Shown one piece after another: positions 25,606 to 32,895 of a DNA stretch of 32,895 nt. Origin of the DNA: UBA5868 sp964482025 (GTDB lineage: Bacteria; Pseudomonadota; Gammaproteobacteria; Pseudomonadales; Cellvibrionaceae); the NCBI GenBank assembly GCA_964482025.1, contig CAYZVN010000033.1:1-32895 (forward strand), given 5' to 3'. The translations under genes were made by a program, and so were the position numbers. How positions within the stretch are numbered: the first letter of the stretch is position 1; each line of letters opens with the position of its first letter. Below the pieces are notes generated by a model. That model did no database searches and was not told the origin of the DNA. It saw only the letters and a list, made by a program, of their open reading frames with translations.

Positions 25606-25704
25606 AGCGTTTATACACACAATTTAGAGTTGTTGATGAGCGGCCAAAGAGCCAGAAAAGAGACGTTGGCAGAGCCGCCGGCGCGCTGGTAGAAGAGAAT
25701 AAAC

Positions 25705-25724
25705 TACTGTATAAATAACCACCC
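25705..25724 (+). promoter_or_regulatory. Possible degenerate LexA box of recN
   Basis: TACTGTATAAATAACCAC at 25705-25722 keeps the left half of an SOS box (TACTGTATA) in full, but the right half is CCAC instead of ACAG. About 14 of 20 bases match. It overlaps a plausible -10 (TATAAA) and lies 22 bases before recN, which is an SOS gene in E. coli. Confidence 0.4.
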
Positions 25725-25745
25725 TTTGCCTTCGGGAGATCACTC

Positions 25746-27398
25746 GTGCTTACGCATTTGCAGGTCAGCGACTTCACTTTGGTCAATCAGCTCAGTCTGG
25801 ACTTTGGCGCCGGCTTGACGGTACTCACCGGCGAGACGGGCGCGGGCAAGTCCATCTTGCTGGACGCTTTGGGCCTCGCCCTTGGCGACCGCGCCGAAGC
25901 GGACAAGGTGCGCGCCGGTGCGCAGCGGGCGGAAGTCACCGCATGCTTCGATATCCGCCGCCTCACCCATGTCCAGCGCTGGCTGCAAGACGCGGATCTA
26001 CAAGCGGAGGAATGCATCGTTCGCCGAGTGGTGACGAGCGAAGGCCGGTCGCGTGCCTACATTAACGGTCAAATGGTGACGCTTACCCAGTTGCGCGCCC
26101 TCGGCGATCAGCTCTTGGATATCCACAGCCAGCACGAGCACCAGTTTTTGCTGCAGAGCGCCACTCATCGCCGCCTGCTGGACGATTTTGGTCAGCATCA
26201 GGCGTTAGTCGAGGAGGTAAAAGCGGCGTTTAGTCGTTGGCAGGCGATAAAAGTAACGGCGGATCAAGTGCGCGATAACAGCGCCGAATTGGATGCCCGT
26301 TACCAGCTGCTGAGTTATCAAGTGGGTGAACTGGATCAATTGGGCTTGGCCGCAGGCGAAGTCGACGCGCTGGAAGCCAAGCAGCGCCAGTTGGAGAACG
26401 CCGCGCAAATTCAACAGAGTTGTCAGACCATTGCGGATATTTGCAGCGAAGGCGAAGACACAGTGCTGGATCGTCTGCACCACTGTCTGCAGTTGCTGCA
26501 CAACCTCCCCTACAAATCCGCGCGCATGGGGGAAGTTGAGGCGATGTTACAAAATGCGTTGATCCAGGTAGAAGAGGGCAGCCGCGAGTTGCAGCGGGAG
26601 ATGTCCGGCGCGGACGACCAGGATGACAATTTAGGCGAGATCGAACAGCGCCTCTCGGCTATTTATGACATAGCCCGCAAACATCGTGTTGCACCGGAGA
26701 GCTTGGTGGAGCTACACGAGCAATTGAGCCAAGAGCTTCAGGGGCTGCAAGGCGGTGATGAACGCTTGGCGGAACTCGAAGCCGAATGCGCCGCCGCGCT
26801 GGCGCGCTATCGCGAATTGACCGCTAAGTTGAGTGCACAGCGTGCCAAAGCGGCCAAAGCACTCGCAAAAGCGGTGAGCCAGCAACTGACGAGCCTTGCC
26901 ATGGCACACAGTACTTTCGAAATTGCGCTGACGCCTCAGGAAGAGCCGTCGCGCTGGGGCGCGGAGACAGTGGAGTTCTTGATCAGCACCATCCCCGGGC
27001 AGCCCGCCAAGGCCCTGGTCAAAGTCGCCTCCGGTGGGGAATTGTCACGGATTAGCCTGGCGATCCAAGTGGTGGTGGCCAAGACCTCGGTCGTTCCCAC
27101 CCTGGTGTTCGACGAAGTGGATGCCGGTATCGGTGGCGCCACGGGCGATGTGGTGGGATGCATGCTGCGGCAGCTAGGCGAATCGGCTCAGGTGTTATGT
27201 GTCACGCACTTGGCGCAGGTGGCAAGCAAGGCGCATCATCACCTACGAGTGGAGAAGACCATTTCGAAAAAAGCGGCGGCAACGTCCATTGCGGTTTTGC
27301 AGGGAGAGGCGAAGGTGCAGGAGATTGCGCGGATGATGGGCGGTGCGGTGGACTCCCAGCAATCTCTGGCGCACGCCAGAGAAATGCTGGGAACTTGA
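25746..27398 (+). CDS. recN: DNA repair ATPase RecN
   Basis: A 550-residue SMC-like ATPase for double-strand break repair. Walker A is GETGAGKS at 29-36; the long central coiled coil fills much of residues 150-370; the ABC signature KVASGGELSR and Walker B LVFDEVDAGIGG lie in the C-terminal third. The start is GTG with GGGAG eight bases upstream. It is divergent from grpE and converges on fur, with nine bases between stops. Confidence 0.96.
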   Translation: MLTHLQVSDFTLVNQLSLDFGAGLTVLTGETGAGKSILLDALGLALGDRAEADKVRAGAQRAEVTACFDIRRLTHVQRWLQDADLQAEECIVRRVVTSEGRSRAYINGQMVTLTQLRALGDQLLDIHSQHEHQFLLQSATHRRLLDDFGQHQALVEEVKAAFSRWQAIKVTADQVRDNSAELDARYQLLSYQVGELDQLGLAAGEVDALEAKQRQLENAAQIQQSCQTIADICSEGEDTVLDRLHHCLQLLHNLPYKSARMGEVEAMLQNALIQVEEGSRELQREMSGADDQDDNLGEIEQRLSAIYDIARKHRVAPESLVELHEQLSQELQGLQGGDERLAELEAECAAALARYRELTAKLSAQRAKAAKALAKAVSQQLTSLAMAHSTFEIALTPQEEPSRWGAETVEFLISTIPGQPAKALVKVASGGELSRISLAIQVVVAKTSVVPTLVFDEVDAGIGGATGDVVGCMLRQLGESAQVLCVTHLAQVASKAHHHLRVEKTISKKAAATSIAVLQGEAKVQEIARMMGGAVDSQQSLAHAREMLGT

Positions 27399-27407
27399 AG
27401 TCGGCGG

Positions 27408-27818
27408 TTATTTCTTTTTTAGCGGCTTGCCGTATAGCACTAAGCTGTGGCCGGTGAGCTCGAAGCCGAGCTCACCGGCGATTTGCAGTTGCAGTTGTTC
27501 GATTTTTTCGTTGTGGAACTCAATGACCTCGCCGGTTTCAGAGCACACCAGGTGGTCGTGGTGTTCGCCGCTGTCCAACTCAAAGACCGAGTGCCCGCCA
27601 TCGAAGTTGTGTCGTTCAACCAAGCCAGCCTGTTCGAACTGAGTCAGTACTCGATAGACGGTCGCTAGGCCGACATCTTCACCGGACTCAAGCAACGCTT
27701 TGTACACATCCTCAGCGCTGAGGTGACGCTGTTCGGATTGCTCCAGAAACTGGAGAATTTTGACGCGCGGAAGGGTCACTTTAAGACCCGCTCGACGCAG
27801 CTCCTGATTTTCGGTCAT
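27408..27818 (-). CDS. fur: Ferric uptake regulator Fur
   Basis: A 136-residue iron-responsive repressor. The N-terminal winged helix (LKVTLPRVKILQFLEQ, HLSAEDVYKALLESGEDVGLATVYRVLTQFEQAGLV) and metal-binding segments (HNFDGGHSVFEL, HHDHLVC) are intact. The second Cys of the E. coli CxxC pair is absent (CSETG), as in Pseudomonas Fur as I recall it. It is divergent from bamE, the same arrangement as Pseudomonas fur-omlA. A candidate target site is the Fur box at 9208-9226. Confidence 0.97.
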   Translation of the reverse strand: MTENQELRRAGLKVTLPRVKILQFLEQSEQRHLSAEDVYKALLESGEDVGLATVYRVLTQFEQAGLVERHNFDGGHSVFELDSGEHHDHLVCSETGEVIEFHNEKIEQLQLQIAGELGFELTGHSLVLYGKPLKKK

Positions 27819-27887
27819 GGTTTAAACCTCCTCAATGATCAGGGTAATTCGCAAAAGGCTGTGAATCTGATAGCAGGTGATGGCCTT

Positions 27888-27915
27888 TTGTCGCGCTTAT
27901 ACGATGGGGTATTAT
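27888..27915 (+). promoter_or_regulatory. Sigma-70 promoter of bamE
   Basis: TTGTCG (27888-27893), a 16-base spacer, and TATTAT (27910-27915). The start point would fall near 27922, giving a leader of about 25 bases that includes AGGAA before the ATG. Confidence 0.6.
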
Positions 27916-27946
27916 CCCCGCCCGCACACTCTTCAGGAACCCCGAC

Positions 27947-28333
27947 ATGCGAAATAAACTCCTTTTCTTTCTTTTTCTGGCAATGGCTGGGTTGCTTCTA
28001 AATGCTTGTTCTTACTTGAAATTTCCTGGAGTTTACCGGATCGCGGTGCAACAGGGAAATATCATAGACCAGAAGAAGGTGGACCAGCTGAAGATGGGGA
28101 TGACCAAGCGTCAGGTGCAGTTTGTCATGGGTTCACCGCTGGTCACCGACGCTTTCCATGAAGATCGCTGGGACTACATTTATCAGGTGCGCCGCGCAGA
28201 TGAAACCTTGCGCGACCGCCGTTTTACCGTCTTTTTTGAGGACGACAAGCTGGTGCGCTACGAGGGCGATTATAAGCCCAACGAAGAGAACCCCGATGCC
28301 GATACCTATATTGAGGACGCCGAGCAAACTTAA
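27947..28333 (+). CDS. bamE: Outer-membrane assembly lipoprotein BamE (OmlA)
   Basis: A 128-residue lipoprotein of the BAM complex that inserts outer-membrane beta-barrels. The signal peptide ends in LLNAC (Cys21), followed by the SmpA/OmlA domain (YRIAVQQGNIIDQKKVDQLK, MTKRQVQFVMGSPLVTDAF, RWDYIYQV). AGGAA precedes the ATG. It is divergent from fur and converges on rnfH. Confidence 0.96.
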   Translation: MRNKLLFFLFLAMAGLLLNACSYLKFPGVYRIAVQQGNIIDQKKVDQLKMGMTKRQVQFVMGSPLVTDAFHEDRWDYIYQVRRADETLRDRRFTVFFEDDKLVRYEGDYKPNEENPDADTYIEDAEQT

Positions 28334-28355
28334 GGCCGAGCGGCCCTAAGTTTGC
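28324..28355. terminator. Hairpin between bamE and rnfH
   Basis: A 14-bp stem (28324-28337 with 28342-28355) with one A-C mismatch and a four-base loop. It overlaps the bamE stop. There is no strong U tract. Confidence 0.5.
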
Positions 28356-28366
28356 GCTTGGTAGTC

Positions 28367-28684
28367 TCAGTTTTCCGCGTTTTTGGCGGCGCGCTTGCGC
28401 CTCGCTTCTTTTGGATCTGCCGTCAAGGGGCGGTAGATCTCCACTCGATCCCCCGCCTGTAGGACATATTGCTTAGCTGGCGCGAGTCCTTTGGTTCCTA
28501 AAGTCTGACCGAATATCCCTAACGGGGCGTTTTCCAGGTTCAGATCGGGAAAAAACTGGGTGATCCCTGACTGTACCACCGCTTGGTAGGCCGTTGTGCC
28601 GGGTTCTACCAGCAGCGGAATAAGCTTTTGTTGGTGGGGAAGGGCATAAACCACCTCTACCGCAATGGTTTCGATATCGCTCAT
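28367..28684 (-). CDS. rnfH: RnfH family ubiquitin-like protein
   Basis: A 105-residue small beta-grasp protein of the RnfH (RatB, UPF0125) family: ETIAVEVVYALPHQQKLIPL at the N-terminus, TTAYQAVVQSGI, and LQAGDRVEIYRPLTADPKEARRKRA near the end. Biochemical function is not established. It lies 51 bases downstream of ratA in the usual ratA-rnfH order. Confidence 0.9.
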   Translation of the reverse strand: MSDIETIAVEVVYALPHQQKLIPLLVEPGTTAYQAVVQSGITQFFPDLNLENAPLGIFGQTLGTKGLAPAKQYVLQAGDRVEIYRPLTADPKEARRKRAAKNAEN

Positions 28685-28697
28685 ATATTACCTATCA

Positions 28698-28742
28698 GAC
28701 GTTAATGCTTTATCAGGCGGACGTTAATACTTTGATCAGGCG
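28698..28742 (-). repeat. Tandem duplication at the ratA 3' end
   Basis: Two adjacent copies of a 22-23-base unit (GACGTTAATGCTTTATCAGG and GACGTTAATACTTTGATCAG, 28698-28719 and 28720-28742). Both contain TGA on the minus strand; the copy at 28720-28742 holds the ratA stop codon. Confidence 0.75.
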
Positions 28743-29188
28743 TTGGAAGATGGATTGCCGTACAGGGCTTGGGCCCGGCGGCACACGGCGTCTACCTGCT
28801 CGCTGGCCAATTGGGACATCAACTTGCCCGCCGCCAGCCCTAAAAGGAAGTTGGCGAACTCGTACTCCAGGCGAAACTCAATCTGACACCCCCCATTGGC
28901 CATAGACTTGAACTCCCAGAGCCCGCGTAACTTGCGAAACGGCCCTTCCACCAGATCCATAGCGATACTATGAGGTGCGCGCAGGGTGTTGCGAGTGGTG
29001 AAGCTCTGGCGCAGGCCGGCTTTTTCTAAGTCGAGCCGGGCCGTTACGCTGTCGTCGCTGCGTTGCAGTACGCGCGCGCCAGCACAGCCGCCCATATAGC
29101 TGGGATAGGCTTCGATATCATTCACCAAATCAAACATCTGCTGCGGGGTATGGGGCACCAGTGCGCTGCACTGAATTGTTTTACTCAC
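28736..29188 (-). CDS. ratA: RatA / COQ10 family START-domain protein
   Basis: A 150-residue single-domain START-like protein of the RatA (COQ10) family: VPHTPQQMFDLVNDIEAYPSYM at the start, LRQSFTTRNTL in the middle and EFRLEYEFANFLLGLAAGKL near the end. E. coli RatA was described as a toxin that blocks 70S assembly; a coenzyme Q role is argued for the COQ10 relatives. The start is GTG with AAGGA upstream. That GTG overlaps the TGA of the upstream symporter gene (GTGA), so translation is probably coupled. Confidence 0.9.
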   Translation of the reverse strand: MSKTIQCSALVPHTPQQMFDLVNDIEAYPSYMGGCAGARVLQRSDDSVTARLDLEKAGLRQSFTTRNTLRAPHSIAMDLVEGPFRKLRGLWEFKSMANGGCQIEFRLEYEFANFLLGLAAGKLMSQLASEQVDAVCRRAQALYGNPSSNA

Positions 29189-30564
29189 GAAAAATCCTTA
29201 AAACTGTCGATCAGGGTCAAAATCATCACCAGTGCCACCAGGACTGGCGAAATGAAGCGCAAGATAAAGTGCCAGGCGTCGAATAATGGGGACTGTTCGT
29301 CCACGGCGTGGCGAACGACCTGTTTTTTCATCACCCAGCCGACGAACACCGCGATTAATAGCCCACCCAGAGGCAGCATAATTTGCGACGTTAGGAAATC
29401 GAGGAAATCGAAGGGTGTTTTGAATAGCAAAAACCAGGGTTTGACTTCTGCCCAGACGTTGAAGGATAACACGCAGGTAATGCCCAGGAGCCATGAAAAA
29501 CCCGTTAAAAGAAATGTTGCCGGCACTCGACGAATCTTCTTTTGCTCCACCAGCCAAGCGGTTCCGGGTTCCAGCAGCGACACCGAAGAGGACCACGCAG
29601 CCAGGGCGATCAGAATAAAAAATAGGGTGCCGAAAAATGCCCCAAAGGGCATGGAGGCAAAAGCGATAGGCAGGGAAACAAATAGCAGCCCCGGGCCCGC
29701 ACTGGGTTCCAACGGCGGATTGGCAAAAACCAGAGGAAAGATGGCAAGCCCCGAGGCCAGGGCCACCACCGTATCCAGAATTCCAACGGTCACAATCGTT
29801 TTGCCGATCGAAGCATTGGCAGGCATATAGGCCCCGTAGGCCATGATTGCCCCCATTCCCAAGCTGAGGGTAAAAAACGCATGACCCAGGGCGGCAAGAA
29901 CGCCATTCCAGCTCAAGCGCTCGATCTTAAAGTCAAACAAAAAGTGAAAGCCGGCGGCAAAGTTGCCGTGAAAAAAACTGTAAATCACCAGTGTCAGCAG
30001 CGAGGCTAGGAGCAGCGGCATCATATATTTTGCCACTGACCCAAGACCCCGATTGACGCCGAGGGCGACAACACCTGCGGTCATAAAACAAAAAATACTG
30101 TGCCAAAGAAAGAGCTGGCCCGGATTGGCCAGCAAGGCAGAAAACTGATCGCCAACGGCGGAGGAATCCATCCCGGTAAACACGCCCGTTCCGGTAGTCC
30201 AAACGTACTTCAGCGCCCAGCCGGCCACTACGCTGTAAAACGCCATAATCATCAAGCCCGCCGCCACGCCCATCCAGCCGATGCCGGCCCACGCCTTAGG
30301 GGCACCCGCTTCCTTAATGGCGTAGTTCATAGAGTTGATCGGGCTCATGCGGCCATGGCGGCCAAGCAGCACCTCCGCTTTCATGATGGGAATACCAATA
30401 AGAGCAATGCAGACAAGATATACCAGGACAAAAACACCACCGCCGTTTTCACCGGCCATATAAGGGAATTTCCAGATATTTCCCAAGCCGACAGCGGAGC
30501 CGGCGGCGGCCAGAATAAATGTCCAGCGATTGGCCCAAACCCCGTGAATGCCTCGTTGTTCCAT
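29185..30564 (-). CDS. Sodium-dependent NSS (LeuT-like) transporter
   Basis: A 459-residue inner-membrane symporter of the neurotransmitter:sodium family. The TM1 signature GSAVGLGNIWKFPYMAGENG is at about 22-41, and eleven or twelve membrane segments follow. Bacterial members carry amino acids or related solutes; the substrate here is unknown. AGAGG lies seven bases before the ATG. The gene sits upstream of ratA and overlaps it by four bases. Confidence 0.93.
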   Translation of the reverse strand: MEQRGIHGVWANRWTFILAAAGSAVGLGNIWKFPYMAGENGGGVFVLVYLVCIALIGIPIMKAEVLLGRHGRMSPINSMNYAIKEAGAPKAWAGIGWMGVAAGLMIMAFYSVVAGWALKYVWTTGTGVFTGMDSSAVGDQFSALLANPGQLFLWHSIFCFMTAGVVALGVNRGLGSVAKYMMPLLLASLLTLVIYSFFHGNFAAGFHFLFDFKIERLSWNGVLAALGHAFFTLSLGMGAIMAYGAYMPANASIGKTIVTVGILDTVVALASGLAIFPLVFANPPLEPSAGPGLLFVSLPIAFASMPFGAFFGTLFFILIALAAWSSSVSLLEPGTAWLVEQKKIRRVPATFLLTGFSWLLGITCVLSFNVWAEVKPWFLLFKTPFDFLDFLTSQIMLPLGGLLIAVFVGWVMKKQVVRHAVDEQSPLFDAWHFILRFISPVLVALVMILTLIDSFKDFS

Positions 30565-30694
30565 CGATTGCCTCTTATTATCAGTTTGGCGTCATGAAGT
30601 GCGGAGCATTGTAACCCATCTAGAAAGTGCGCCGAAAAGTGGCCCAGCGCAGAAGAAATCGCGGTCGCCTGCTGGCGGAAATCACGGCAGTCGT

Positions 30695-30700
30695 TATAAT
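30695..30700 (+). promoter_or_regulatory. Perfect -10 hexamer just before smpB
   Basis: TATAAT lies ten bases before the smpB ATG at 30710. The expected transcription start, about 30706-30707, would leave a leader of only three or four bases. No Shine-Dalgarno sequence is visible between them, and no good -35 stands out. Confidence 0.6.
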
Positions 30701-30709
30701 GCGCGCCCT

Positions 30710-31192
30710 ATGTCGAGCAAAAAACAGAACCAATCTCAGGGCGGAACCATTGCTCTTAACAAGCGCGCGAAATTCGACTTCTTTATCGAGGAGCGGATTG
30801 AAGCGGGCATCGCCTTGACCGGTTGGGAGGTCAAGAGCTTGCGCGCGGGTAAAGCGCAGCTCACGGACAGTTATGTGATTTTCAAAGATGGCGAGGCCTT
30901 CCTGCTCGGTGCGCAAATTCAGCCTCTGGCCACCGTATCGACCCACTTTGTCAGTGACCCGATACGCACCCGCAAACTGTTGTTGAGGCAGAAACAGCTG
31001 CAATATCTGCGCGAAGCGGTCGAGCAAAAAGGCTACACAGTGGTCGCCACCGCGTTGTACTGGAAGAAACACCTGGTCAAATGCGAAATCGCCCTGGCGA
31101 AAGGTAAAAAACAGCACGACAAGCGCGAGACCGAAAAAGAGCGGGATTGGAACCGCCAAAAGCAGCGCTTAATGAGCCATCCCGCTCCCTAA
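30710..31192 (+). CDS. smpB: SsrA-binding protein SmpB
   Basis: A 160-residue tmRNA partner that rescues stalled ribosomes. The conserved core is present (IALNKRAKFDFFIEERIEAG, GWEVKSLRAGKAQLTDSYV, LLLRQKQL), with a basic C-terminal tail (KKQHDKRETEKERDWNRQKQ). The start is taken at MSSKKQNQ; the frame extends upstream to 30548 but those codons overlap the divergent symporter's start. The tmRNA gene lies about 1.5 kb downstream. Confidence 0.96.
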   Translation: MSSKKQNQSQGGTIALNKRAKFDFFIEERIEAGIALTGWEVKSLRAGKAQLTDSYVIFKDGEAFLLGAQIQPLATVSTHFVSDPIRTRKLLLRQKQLQYLREAVEQKGYTVVATALYWKKHLVKCEIALAKGKKQHDKRETEKERDWNRQKQRLMSHPAP

Positions 31193-31193
31193 T

Positions 31194-31631
31194 TCACAGC
31201 ATTATTCTAGGTGCGCGCTGCATTGCCAGTTGCGTTAGCAGGTTCAGCTGCTCGGTCTCAATGCGCACAGCCTGCACATTCTCACCCGTAAGACTCACCT
31301 CCTGTCCCAGCGCGTCGCCTAGCGCGCGCTCGATATTCTCTTCCGTCATAGGGCCCCCAACCTTTACCGTGCGCAAATCCGACGGCTGGCCGGCATCGCT
31401 GCGATACCCGCCGGGCAGATAGATGGTGCCCTGGTGAAAGTCGATGGCAAAAGCCACCAGTCCGGGAATGACAAATAGGAACAGACCTATACCATCGAGA
31501 ATTGCAATGGCAGGATCGATTCTGCCGCTTTTCTGCCCCTGCCGTTCGGGATATAAAAGCACGCCACAACCCGAACTCTGCACCACATACACGGCCAGGA
31601 ACAAAGCGAGAGAACTCTTGCGCAGATTCAT
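31194..31631 (-). CDS. Putative lipoprotein, unknown function
   Basis: A 145-residue protein with a signal-like N-terminus and a weak lipobox (SSGC, Cys22), then LLYPERQGQKSGRIDP, one hydrophobic segment (about 43-66, ILDGIGLFLFVIPGLVAFAI) and the sequence FHQGTIYLPGGY. I have seen similar short proteins in gammaproteobacteria but cannot name the family. GGAGG lies seven bases before the ATG. Its stop lies one base from the smpB stop. Confidence 0.75.
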   Translation of the reverse strand: MNLRKSSLALFLAVYVVQSSGCGVLLYPERQGQKSGRIDPAIAILDGIGLFLFVIPGLVAFAIDFHQGTIYLPGGYRSDAGQPSDLRTVKVGGPMTEENIERALGDALGQEVSLTGENVQAVRIETEQLNLLTQLAMQRAPRIML

Positions 31632-31673
31632 AGTGCCTCCTATACCATGCCAATACGCACCACTTGGGTGCGC

Positions 31674-32597
31674 CTAGCGAAGAACAATATTATCGACGAA
31701 TAGAACCACATCCCGTTCCGGCGCTATGGAGTACCACAGCACCCGGTTGATGTGCTGAGCGTGAAGCGCTGTGTCTTTAGTTAGATCCAGTGCAAGCTCG
31801 TTGAGCCCAGGCTTCACATCAAATGCCCCATAACGCAACACCTTACTGCCCGACTCCACACTGTATATATTGACGGCGATGCGGGTCGGCTTATCGGACT
31901 GCGAAAACACCGCAAAAGTCAGCTGCTCGTAACCTTGCCAATCCGGCACCGGATGATAGAGCGCAAACCCCGACCAGCGCGTCGCTTTTGGCATAGTCAC
32001 CTCCAGCACGGTGCTGCGATTGCCCTGCCACTGGGCCGGTGCCTCAACAAAGCGAATACGCGCATACTCCGTGCGCCCCACGTGATAGCGCATGGCCGGC
32101 GTATCGAAATTGGTGAGCACCGGGAACGCTTGGTCCCTCAGCCACTGGCGCTGCCATGCATTAGCGAGTGGGGTAAACGCCACGGCCAACACTAAAACGG
32201 CCGTAAGCCAAGCGAGCCCAGCGGCCGCTTTAGAGCGGCAGTAAAAGCCATAAAACATCCCACATGCGGCCGCAATGCCCAGGACATCCCGGCCTAAATC
32301 CTCCCAGCTGCGGCTGCGATTGAAGTAGGGCTGCACAATCTCGATCAGCCCGCCGATCGCCATTGCCAGCAGGGCGGTTCCCAACATAAGCGGAACCAAG
32401 GGCCAGTGGGGCCGCCGCCAGCGCACAATGATTAAAAACACCATCTGCGCTAAAAAAAACAACACCGTATGGCTTGTCTCGTGAACTTCTTTGACCACCG
32501 CGTTGCCATAGGGGTTGGGTACGTGAAGCACAATCGGCAAAAGGAGAACAACCGTCGATATCAGTATCAAGGCGATATGAGTAGGGCGGATTCTCAT
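31674..32597 (-). CDS. VanZ-like protein with C-terminal sugar-binding-like domain
   Basis: A 307-residue membrane protein. The N-terminal part (about 1-125) is VanZ-like with four helices and the HETSHTVLFF, GGLIEIVQPYF and SWEDLGRDVLG motifs; one further helix lies at about 130-150. The remainder (about 165-307) is a predicted extracytoplasmic beta-rich domain resembling the CIA30 or galactose-binding-like folds (LTNFDTPAMRYHV, VLFVDNIVLR). I chose ATG 32597 over 32645 because the helix starts there and AAGGA lies 11 bases upstream; the choice is not secure. VanZ-like proteins occur near envelope and exopolysaccharide genes; the function here is unknown. Confidence 0.7.
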   Translation of the reverse strand: MRIRPTHIALILISTVVLLLPIVLHVPNPYGNAVVKEVHETSHTVLFFLAQMVFLIIVRWRRPHWPLVPLMLGTALLAMAIGGLIEIVQPYFNRSRSWEDLGRDVLGIAAACGMFYGFYCRSKAAAGLAWLTAVLVLAVAFTPLANAWQRQWLRDQAFPVLTNFDTPAMRYHVGRTEYARIRFVEAPAQWQGNRSTVLEVTMPKATRWSGFALYHPVPDWQGYEQLTFAVFSQSDKPTRIAVNIYSVESGSKVLRYGAFDVKPGLNELALDLTKDTALHAQHINRVLWYSIAPERDVVLFVDNIVLR

Positions 32598-32657
32598 TGA
32601 GGAATAATCCTTACAGGGACTTGAAACAAACTGCCGGGCGCCCATATTACCTAAATA

Positions 32658-32686
32658 GGGACAAAGTAAAGGAATGCCTTTATACT
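32658..32686 (+). promoter_or_regulatory. Promoter of ssrA
   Basis: GGGACA (-35, 32658-32663), a 17-base spacer, and TATACT (-10, 32681-32686). Transcription would begin near 32693, before the processed tmRNA 5' end at about 32707. Confidence 0.6.
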
Positions 32687-32706
32687 GCCCGGCTAGTTTA
32701 ACCTCC

Positions 32707-32895
32707 GGGGGCGATTAGGATTCGACGCTGGTAACGAGGTCCAAGGTGCATGTGGTGATGACAGCGAATCACCTTAATCCAAAGCTGTAAACGAATAGTC
32801 GCAAACGACGATTCATACGCTCTAGCAGCTTAAACCCTGCTAGCGGTCGATGCTAAGGTGCCAGTACCGCGGTATTGACTGTCATATAGAACTGG
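32707..32895 (+). ncRNA. ssrA: tmRNA, 3' end outside the window
   Basis: The 5' acceptor strand GGGGGCGATTAGGATTCGAC is characteristic of tmRNA. The tag reading frame runs from the resume codon GCA at 32801 to TAA at 32831-32833 and encodes ANDDSYALAA. About half of the usual length of roughly 360 bases is present; the 3' half with the CCA-bearing end is beyond the window. It acts with SmpB, encoded at 30710. Confidence 0.95.

Noticed and set aside
30548..30709. 54-residue N-terminal extension of SmpB
   Set aside because: It overlaps the divergent symporter start and lacks SmpB similarity; the conserved protein begins at MSSKKQNQ.

Overview
The window looks like chromosomal DNA from a marine or plant-polysaccharide-degrading gammaproteobacterium of the Cellvibrionaceae type (the Saccharophagus, Teredinibacter and Cellvibrio group). 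The evidence is long poly-serine linkers in two secreted proteins, a GH53 galactanase, the fur/bamE/rnfH/ratA/smpB gene neighbourhood also known from Pseudomonas, and a tmRNA tag of ANDDSYALAA. The genus is an inference. One 100-N assembly gap (14088-14187) interrupts the sequence.

Layout. 1-1140: 3' part of a poly-Ser-linked GH53 endo-galactanase. 1249-8189: a divergent sensory pair, an Aer-type PAS chemoreceptor (-) and a giant CheB/CheR/PAS/GAF hybrid histidine kinase (+) whose CheB domain lacks the usual catalytic His. 8232-9158: a DUF2061 membrane protein and gpmA (-), preceded by a Fur box. 9383-11395: a periplasmic solute-binding-like protein, a small four-helix membrane protein and a transglutaminase-like protein (+). 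11440-12969: a poly-Ser lipoprotein with a zincin motif (-). 13200-13721: a small outer-membrane beta-barrel protein (+). 13722-14326: AT-rich non-coding DNA with short tandem repeats and the gap. 14327-19882: glgE and a treS-maltokinase fusion (+), three activities of the GlgE route from trehalose to alpha-glucan.

19927-25535 is a minus-strand chaperone block: grpE, dnaK, dnaJ, a DUF502 membrane protein and dapB. I find two well-matched heat-shock (sigma-32) promoters here, one before grpE and one before dnaK. 25746-31192 is a housekeeping block: recN (+), fur (-), bamE (+), rnfH (-), ratA (-), an NSS-family sodium symporter (-, overlapping ratA) and smpB (+). 31194-32597 holds a small predicted lipoprotein and a VanZ-like protein with an extracytoplasmic sugar-binding-like domain (both -). 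The window ends inside ssrA (tmRNA), so both trans-translation components lie within about 2 kb.

Most of the window is ordinary core genome. The points most worth a second look are the predicted Fur control of gpmA, which links to the fur gene in the same window; the degenerate CheB domain; the poly-Ser zincin lipoprotein; the repeats around the assembly gap, each unit of which encodes the same tiny ORF; the paired sigma-32 promoters; and a possibly leaderless smpB. I did not find a clearly new defence or mobile system.
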